Source of the DNA: Halotia branconii CENA392
GTDB lineage: Bacteria > Cyanobacteriota > Cyanobacteriia > Cyanobacteriales > Nostocaceae
Assembly (NCBI RefSeq): GCF_029953635.1
Contig: NZ_CP124543.1
Location: forward strand, 6,170,367-6,234,366
Reading direction: 5' to 3'
DNA: 64,000 nucleotides
Every line of letters starts with the position of its first letter. Position 1 is the first letter of the stretch. Positions 59,964 through 64,000 of the stretch are shown one piece after another. Both the position numbers and the translations under genes were made by a program. A model generated the notes under the pieces. It saw only the letters and a list, made by a program, of their open reading frames with translations, made no database searches and was not told where the DNA came from.

Positions 59964-60935
59964 ATGACCCCCAGCATTACAGATTCAGCAGTAAAGGCAG
60001 CGATCGCCGCCATTGCCTCGGAGTCAGCTACGGTTGCAGAAAAAATCCAAATGCTGATCGAGATGGCACAAGGCTTTCAAAAAAAGCCCAAAACTGCCCA
60101 AGACTTGCGAAATGCAGTTTCTCTTTATTACCGGGCTGACGAATTGTGTGGTGAGGAGTATCCCCTACTGAAAGCCCGCGCCCAGATAGGTATGGCAGGA
60201 ACGTTACAGACAATACCGGATGCGGGAACTCAACTGTTAATGCAAGCGAAAGCAGGTTATGAAGAAGCGTTGCCGATTTTACAAGAGTTGGCTTCACCAG
60301 AAGAAGTGGCAGAAGCGCAGATGAATTTCGGGCTAGCGTTGCAGTCCCTTGTACCGTTTAATTTGGCACGCATAACCGACAGCATCCAAGCTTATCACGA
60401 GGCTTTGCGGGTGTTTACCTGGGAGGATTATCCCCAAGAATACGCGATTTTATATAACAATATTGCGATCGCTTATCTTTCTATGCCAATGGCATCAGAA
60501 CGGGAATACTTGCGTCAGGGGTTAGCTGTACAGTCTTTTGAAGTGGCGCTGAAGCATATTAACTTGATTGATCATCCTAGAGAATATGCGATGTTGCAAA
60601 ACAATTTGGGTAATGCTTTGCAATATCTAGTGAGTTCTCATCCTGTAGAGAATAACTTGCGGGCGATCGCAGCTTATGATGAAGCGCTAAAAGTGCGTAA
60701 CTCTAAAGATACACCCATAGAATATGCTAACACAATTTCTAACAAAGCTAATGCTTTATTCAACTTACCTGATGAGCTAGAAAAACCAGAAATTGGTAAT
60801 CCTAAAAATCTCCTCAAAGCGTATAATTATTATCAACAAGCTTGGGAAATTTTTACTCAACACCAACAAATGGAACAAGCAGAAGTAATATCACAAGCAA
60901 TACAAGATCTAGAAGCAGAAATGGGGATTAGTTAA
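59964..60935 (+). CDS. Tetratricopeptide-repeat-like helical protein
   Basis: A 323-residue, all-helical protein with TPR-like repeats: AEAQMNFGLALQSL, EYAILYNNIAIAYLSM, EYAMLQNNLGNALQYL, ANTISNKANALFNL, each followed by a second helix (IQAYHEALRVF, LAVQSFEVALKH, IAAYDEALKVRN, LKAYNYYQQAWEIF). It is probably a protein-interaction scaffold in the cytoplasm. It precedes two small membrane protein genes and the NifU-Rieske gene on the same strand, but a 518-base gap full of repeats separates them. Confidence 0.82.
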   Translation: MTPSITDSAVKAAIAAIASESATVAEKIQMLIEMAQGFQKKPKTAQDLRNAVSLYYRADELCGEEYPLLKARAQIGMAGTLQTIPDAGTQLLMQAKAGYEEALPILQELASPEEVAEAQMNFGLALQSLVPFNLARITDSIQAYHEALRVFTWEDYPQEYAILYNNIAIAYLSMPMASEREYLRQGLAVQSFEVALKHINLIDHPREYAMLQNNLGNALQYLVSSHPVENNLRAIAAYDEALKVRNSKDTPIEYANTISNKANALFNLPDELEKPEIGNPKNLLKAYNYYQQAWEIFTQHQQMEQAEVISQAIQDLEAEMGIS

Positions 60936-60998
60936 CAATAAAAACTCCAACAACAAAAATAAATAGGTAACTAGGGGAAGCCAGAATAATAATAACTA

Positions 60999-61178
60999 AT
61001 ACCATTTTAGTTTAAAGTTTATACATTTGGGCAAGCAGGGGAAGCAGGGGAAGCAGCACTTCGGCTACGCGGCAGTTGAATCTCGACTTCGCTCGATTGC
61101 CGCGTAGTCGAAACTCAGTGACCGGAGGCAGGGGGAGTAAGAAAAGTAATTTGTATCAGTAATTTCGTGAAATGGTAT
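60999..61178. mobile_element. 180-bp repeat element with ATACCATTT ends
   Basis: The ends ATACCATTTT and AAATGGTAT are inverted. The left part (TTTAAAGTTTATACATTTGGGCAAGCAGGGG) matches 39870-39908 in reverse complement. The right part (AGTAATTTGTATCAGTAATT-CGTGAAATGGTAT) matches 23024-23070 in reverse complement. The interior carries a CTTCGGCTACGCGGCAGTTGA repeat. Confidence 0.7.
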
Positions 61179-61453
61179 AACAACTGACAACTAACCCCCG
61201 TAACGTAAATCAATATTTTTTACAGCGTTTTTCAGATGAATAGACCACAGTGAGCAAACCAACCCCAAGCATTGTCGGATGAGATTCAATACTTTTTGGT
61301 TAAGGATTATAGCGGTTTTCTGATGAATGAAATACACCACTCTAGCCCCTAGCCTCTAGTTCCTAGCCTCTTTTATTTCTGGAGTGTATTCCATGCAACC
61401 GAGAAGCGCTATAATTCCTAATTCTCAATGATTAACAAGGAGATAAAAACAAC

Positions 61454-61720
61454 ATGAAGGATGTTTTGACCAGTCCTGCTATCAGTGATTTTCTCACAAA
61501 CATGGCGACTGGTGACTTGAACCTAGTTACAGGATTATTGTGGTTAGTTCTAGCAACAGCTATGTCTATGATTGGCGGTGCAATTGGCGGCATGATATTG
61601 GCTGGTAAAGACATCGGTTATGCTTTTTCAGCAATGTTGGGAGCATTATTCGCTCCGGCTGGTGCAATTCCCGCCATACTTTTAGGATTAGCTGTACTAA
61701 CCTTATTACAAAACTATTAG
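61454..61720 (+). CDS. Small membrane protein (88 residues) upstream of NifU-Rieske gene
   Basis: An 88-residue protein with two hydrophobic helices (GLLWLVLATAMSMIGGAIGGMILAG, about residues 27-51, and ALFAPAGAIPAILLGLAVLTLL, about 63-84). AAGGAG lies about 10 bases before the ATG. It is 8 bases before the next small gene, so they form one unit. From memory I associate small membrane proteins like this with the gene group lying upstream of hyp genes in Nostoc (asr0689/asr0690 of PCC 7120), but this cannot be proven here. Confidence 0.72.
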   Translation: MKDVLTSPAISDFLTNMATGDLNLVTGLLWLVLATAMSMIGGAIGGMILAGKDIGYAFSAMLGALFAPAGAIPAILLGLAVLTLLQNY

Positions 61721-61728
61721 GAGTAATT

Positions 61729-61953
61729 ATGTTGGAAATAGGATGGTTTTCCGCTAAGTTATTTTTTAAAGGAAAGCTACTACGTGACCCGATGTATTTT
61801 GTCCAGCAAACTGCTATTGGTATTACTGGAGGTTTGATTTTATTTGTATTATTAGCACAAGTAGAAATACCTTTTTATTTACCAATTATATTATCCAGTT
61901 TGGTAACGGGTATGATGATGCCATTTCTCCTTAAAGACTTCAAAATGAAGTAA
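61729..61953 (+). CDS. Small membrane protein (74 residues)
   Basis: A 74-residue protein with GWFSAKLFFKGKLLRDPMYF at the start and two hydrophobic helices (GITGGLILFVLLAQV; IPFYLPIILSSLVTGMMMPFLL). AGGAG is close upstream, between the genes (8-base gap). It is followed by the NifU-Rieske gene after 32 bases. Function unknown; context suggests a membrane partner of an iron-sulfur protein. Confidence 0.72.
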   Translation: MLEIGWFSAKLFFKGKLLRDPMYFVQQTAIGITGGLILFVLLAQVEIPFYLPIILSSLVTGMMMPFLLKDFKMK

Positions 61954-61985
61954 GTCGTTAGTTGTTTATTATTCACTGTTGACTA

Positions 61986-62825
61986 ATGACTAATCTGGAA
62001 GAATTAATTGAAGAAATCAACCGCTTTGAGGCAATTATATCTGATTGGGATGAAAGCCAGCGGTGTGTAGTGGTAGGACTCAAAAGAGTAATTGAAGCTT
62101 TGCATAAAGAAGCATTGGCTCGTTTGATTAAAAATCTCAAACAAGAATCAATGCCAGCTTTGCGTCATGCTGTTGAAGATGAAGTAATATATGCAGTACT
62201 GCTTTATCATGAATTAGTTAAACCACCAAAGCCACCTCTAACAGAACGTATTCAAACTGCCCTTGAAGAAGTTCGTCCAGGCTTACAAAGTCATAAGGGA
62301 GATGTAGAATTAATAGGAATTAAACTACCAGATACAGTAGAAGTAAAATTGATTGGAACTTGTAGCAGTTGTCCAGCTTCTACTTTAACTTTATCTCAAG
62401 GAGTAGAACAAGCAATTAAAAAATATTGTCCTGAGATTACTCAAGTAATTGCTGTTAACAAAAATCTTTCTATTGATAATGCTAATTCTGGTTTAGTCAG
62501 CCCCTTTTCTCCAACAGTAACTTCGACTTGGTTTAAAGTCGCAACTTTTAATCAAGTTCCTGAATCTAGTGTATTAGCAGTAAAAATTGCTGGTAAATCA
62601 CTGCTTTTATATCGTCAAGGTGTAAATATTACCTGTTACCGTAATGCTTGCGCTCACTTAGGATCTCCTTTAGAAGCAGGGAAAGTTGAAAATGGTATTA
62701 TCACTTGTCCTGCCCACGGATTTCAGTACAATTTAGAAACAGGTGAATGCTTAACTGCCCTTGATGTTTCGCTTCAGCCATATCAGCTACAAATTAAGGG
62801 CGATAAGATTTTTGTGAAATTATAA
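61986..62825 (+). CDS. NifU-like protein fused to a C-terminal Rieske [2Fe-2S] domain
   Basis: A 279-residue fusion. An N-terminal helical part (EELIEEINRFEAIISDWDE) is followed by a NifU C-terminal-type Fe-S scaffold (about residues 85-155: KGDVELIGIKLPDTVEVKLIG, C-S-S-C-P as CSSCPAST). The C-terminal 100 residues are a Rieske domain: CYRNACAHLG (C-x-H, about residue 217) and ITCPAHGFQYN (C-x2-H, about 238). Such fusions occur in diazotrophic filamentous cyanobacteria and are proposed to help Fe-S cluster assembly for the uptake hydrogenase. No hyp or hup genes occur in this window. Confidence 0.88.
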   Translation: MTNLEELIEEINRFEAIISDWDESQRCVVVGLKRVIEALHKEALARLIKNLKQESMPALRHAVEDEVIYAVLLYHELVKPPKPPLTERIQTALEEVRPGLQSHKGDVELIGIKLPDTVEVKLIGTCSSCPASTLTLSQGVEQAIKKYCPEITQVIAVNKNLSIDNANSGLVSPFSPTVTSTWFKVATFNQVPESSVLAVKIAGKSLLLYRQGVNITCYRNACAHLGSPLEAGKVENGIITCPAHGFQYNLETGECLTALDVSLQPYQLQIKGDKIFVKL

Positions 62826-62910
62826 AAACTATTTGGTAGGTTTTAACCCGTCGTCGAAATCGCATTGACATCGCATTAGTACAGTAAAGTTGAGTTGAGA
62901 TTCAGAAATT

Positions 62911-63213
62911 CTATGATTTTTTCTGGGCTGTATGATTGAGCCATTCAATTAAAGGTCTCAAAGTCCCTGGTAATGCTGTCTCACTTACAGTTACCGTATG
63001 CTGCTTACCGTTGTCTTCTATTGTCAATTTATACTGAAAGCGATCGCTCTGGGGATGAGAGGAAGTAATTTTTTCCGGTAACTGAAATAAATCGGCAGCT
63101 TCGACCAGCACAGGCAGTTCCTTAGCTTCTTTGGGCGGTAAAGTAGCCGTGTCAAGTGTTGTTTTCTTACTAATCCCAGCAAAACCGCCCGTGCGTTCAA
63201 ACGAGATCCGCAT
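62911..63213 (-). CDS. Emfourin-type inhibitor of M4 protease
   Basis: A 100-residue protein: MRISFERTGGFAGISKKTTLD at the start, DLFQLPEKI in the middle, FQYKLTIEDNGKQHTVTVSE and PLIEWLNH at the end. This matches the emfourin (protealysin inhibitor) family, small cytoplasmic inhibitors encoded next to protealysin-like M4 metallopeptidases. An M4 protease gene lies directly upstream in the same direction, 117 bases away, which supports the assignment. Confidence 0.88.
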   Translation of the reverse strand: MRISFERTGGFAGISKKTTLDTATLPPKEAKELPVLVEAADLFQLPEKITSSHPQSDRFQYKLTIEDNGKQHTVTVSETALPGTLRPLIEWLNHTAQKKS

Positions 63214-63253
63214 TTTTGCTCTCCGTTATTGTCAAAAGGGGAGAAATAAAAAG

Positions 63254-63283
63254 ACTGGGAGGTGAAAGTTTTCATCTCCCAGT
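63254..63283 (-). terminator. Hairpin between the M4 protease and emfourin genes
   Basis: Arms ACTGGGAGGTGAAA / TTTCATCTCCCAGT (one G-T pair) and, on the minus strand, a CTTTTTATTT tail. It lies after the protease stop codon and before emfourin, so only readthrough or a separate promoter would express the inhibitor. Confidence 0.8.
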
Positions 63284-63330
63284 TTAGCAACATTAGTAAC
63301 TGATGACTGATAACTGGTAACTGATAACTG

Positions 63331-64000
63331 TTAAAGAACTCCTACTTTGTGCCAAGCGTTCTGCACTGCTTTTTGCTCATGACTGCTGATACCGTAAAGT
63401 TCACCAGCAATTTGAATAGTTATATTAGCAGCTTTTTTAAAATCTGATTTAGGACGCAAGCGATCGCGTAAAGCAATATACCAGATCTTACCAGCCTTTT
63501 CCCACGCGTAGCCACCAATCTCAACTGCTGCTAGATAAAAAGCATAATTAGGGATACCTGAATTGATATGCACCCCAGCATTATCCTCATCACCAGTATA
63601 TTTATCTTGCATGTGACCTGGCTGTGGATCTTTACCCAATACGGCATCATCGTATGCTGTTCCTGGTGCTTTCATAGAACGAATGCCTACACCCTTGACA
63701 TTCGATGTTAACAAACCTTCCCCAATGATCCAATCTGCATCTTCTGCTTTGTGGTTTTTTACCTTTTGTTTTACCAAGGAACCAAAAACATCAGACATAG
63801 ATTCATTTAACGCCCCAGGTTCGCCGTAATACTGTAAACCAGCTTCATACTGAGTTATACCATGAGTTAGTTCATGTGCGATTACATCAATTGACGTGGT
63901 GAAGCGTTGAAATAGTTCTCCGTCGCCATCACCATAAACCATTTGGTCGCCATTCCAGAAGGCGTTATCATACTTGACACCGTAATGCACAGTAGAGTCT
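63331..64000 (-). CDS. M4 family metallopeptidase (protealysin-like), 3' part; 5' end outside window
   Basis: The gene is read from the window's right edge. The frame continues without a stop to base 64000 (DSTVHYGVKYDNAFWNG), so the start is missing. Visible motifs are the thermolysin-type zinc site VIAHELTHGITQ (HExxH), the third ligand region GALNESMSDVFGSLV (E-x3-D) and DNAGVHINSGIPNYAFYLA with the catalytic His region. About 223 residues are in the window. Downstream lie a hairpin and the emfourin inhibitor gene. Confidence 0.93.
   Translation of the reverse strand, partial: DSTVHYGVKYDNAFWNGDQMVYGDGDGELFQRFTTSIDVIAHELTHGITQYEAGLQYYGEPGALNESMSDVFGSLVKQKVKNHKAEDADWIIGEGLLTSNVKGVGIRSMKAPGTAYDDAVLGKDPQPGHMQDKYTGDEDNAGVHINSGIPNYAFYLAAVEIGGYAWEKAGKIWYIALRDRLRPKSDFKKAANITIQIAGELYGISSHEQKAVQNAWHKVGVL

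Overview
The window looks like chromosomal DNA of a filamentous, heterocyst-forming cyanobacterium of the Nostoc/Anabaena/Calothrix type. The evidence is frequent GCGATCGC (HIP1) octamers, an AT-rich genome with many dispersed small repeats, a gene resembling the heterocyst-frequency gene patD, the chlorophyll-regulator gene gun4, the proton-extrusion gene pcxA, a multidomain FHA-GAF-nucleotide cyclase, and a phytochelatin-synthase-like gene of the cyanobacterial type. No rRNA, tRNA, CRISPR array or complete insertion sequence was seen.

Layout. 0-13.4 kb: STAS protein, DedA membrane protein, argG, a PEP-CTERM exported protein, a double ABM-domain protein, an M3 oligopeptidase, a UPF0175/DUF3368 toxin-antitoxin pair, an M1 aminopeptidase with HEAT repeats, and a DUF3352 protein. 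13.4-25.3 kb: a frameshifted small gene, an ABAB-patterned 63-bp tandem repeat, mscL, a methyltransferase overlapping a PrsW-like protease, a histidine kinase, a WD40 protein, a CobW-family GTPase, a GT4 glycosyltransferase, a transposase remnant, a fasciclin protein and gun4. 25.5-36.4 kb: icd, hisC, an acetyltransferase, a membrane alpha/beta hydrolase, a divergent pair of exported phytochelatin synthase and exported glutathione S-transferase-like protein, and a three-gene glycine-betaine-type ABC transporter. 36.7-44.1 kb: a secreted protein overlapping a TauE/SafE protein with extra C-terminal membrane segments, an M28 peptidase, a DUF4336 protein, pcxA, and the cyclase. 44.6-45.9 kb: a very AT-rich two-gene unit (unrecognised protein plus DUF488), which is the best candidate for an undescribed system. 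46-57.3 kb: YdeI-like protein, acetyltransferase, GH57 hydrolase, short-chain dehydrogenase, lipoprotein, penicillin acylase, patD-like gene, (p)ppGpp synthetase/hydrolase and moaE. 57.3-64 kb: an ISKra4-type transposase remnant carrying a 57-bp in-frame insertion, an ETHE1-like metallo-hydrolase, a TPR protein, two small membrane proteins followed by a NifU-Rieske fusion, and an emfourin-type inhibitor beside an M4 protease that runs off the window.

Most genes are single housekeeping or accessory functions rather than one pathway. Clear functional groupings are the TA pair, the ABC transporter operon, the PCS/GST divergon, the SafE/secreted pair, the DUF488 unit, the small-membrane-protein/NifU-Rieske run, and the M4 protease with its inhibitor. 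The intergenic DNA is unusually informative: at least five copies of a MITE-like element with GGACTTACGCA termini (one reduced to a bare 32-bp palindrome), a perfect 52-bp palindromic repeat in two inverted copies, other inverted-copy repeats of 32 and about 85 bp, and tiny insertions nested in a MITE and in a transposase gene.
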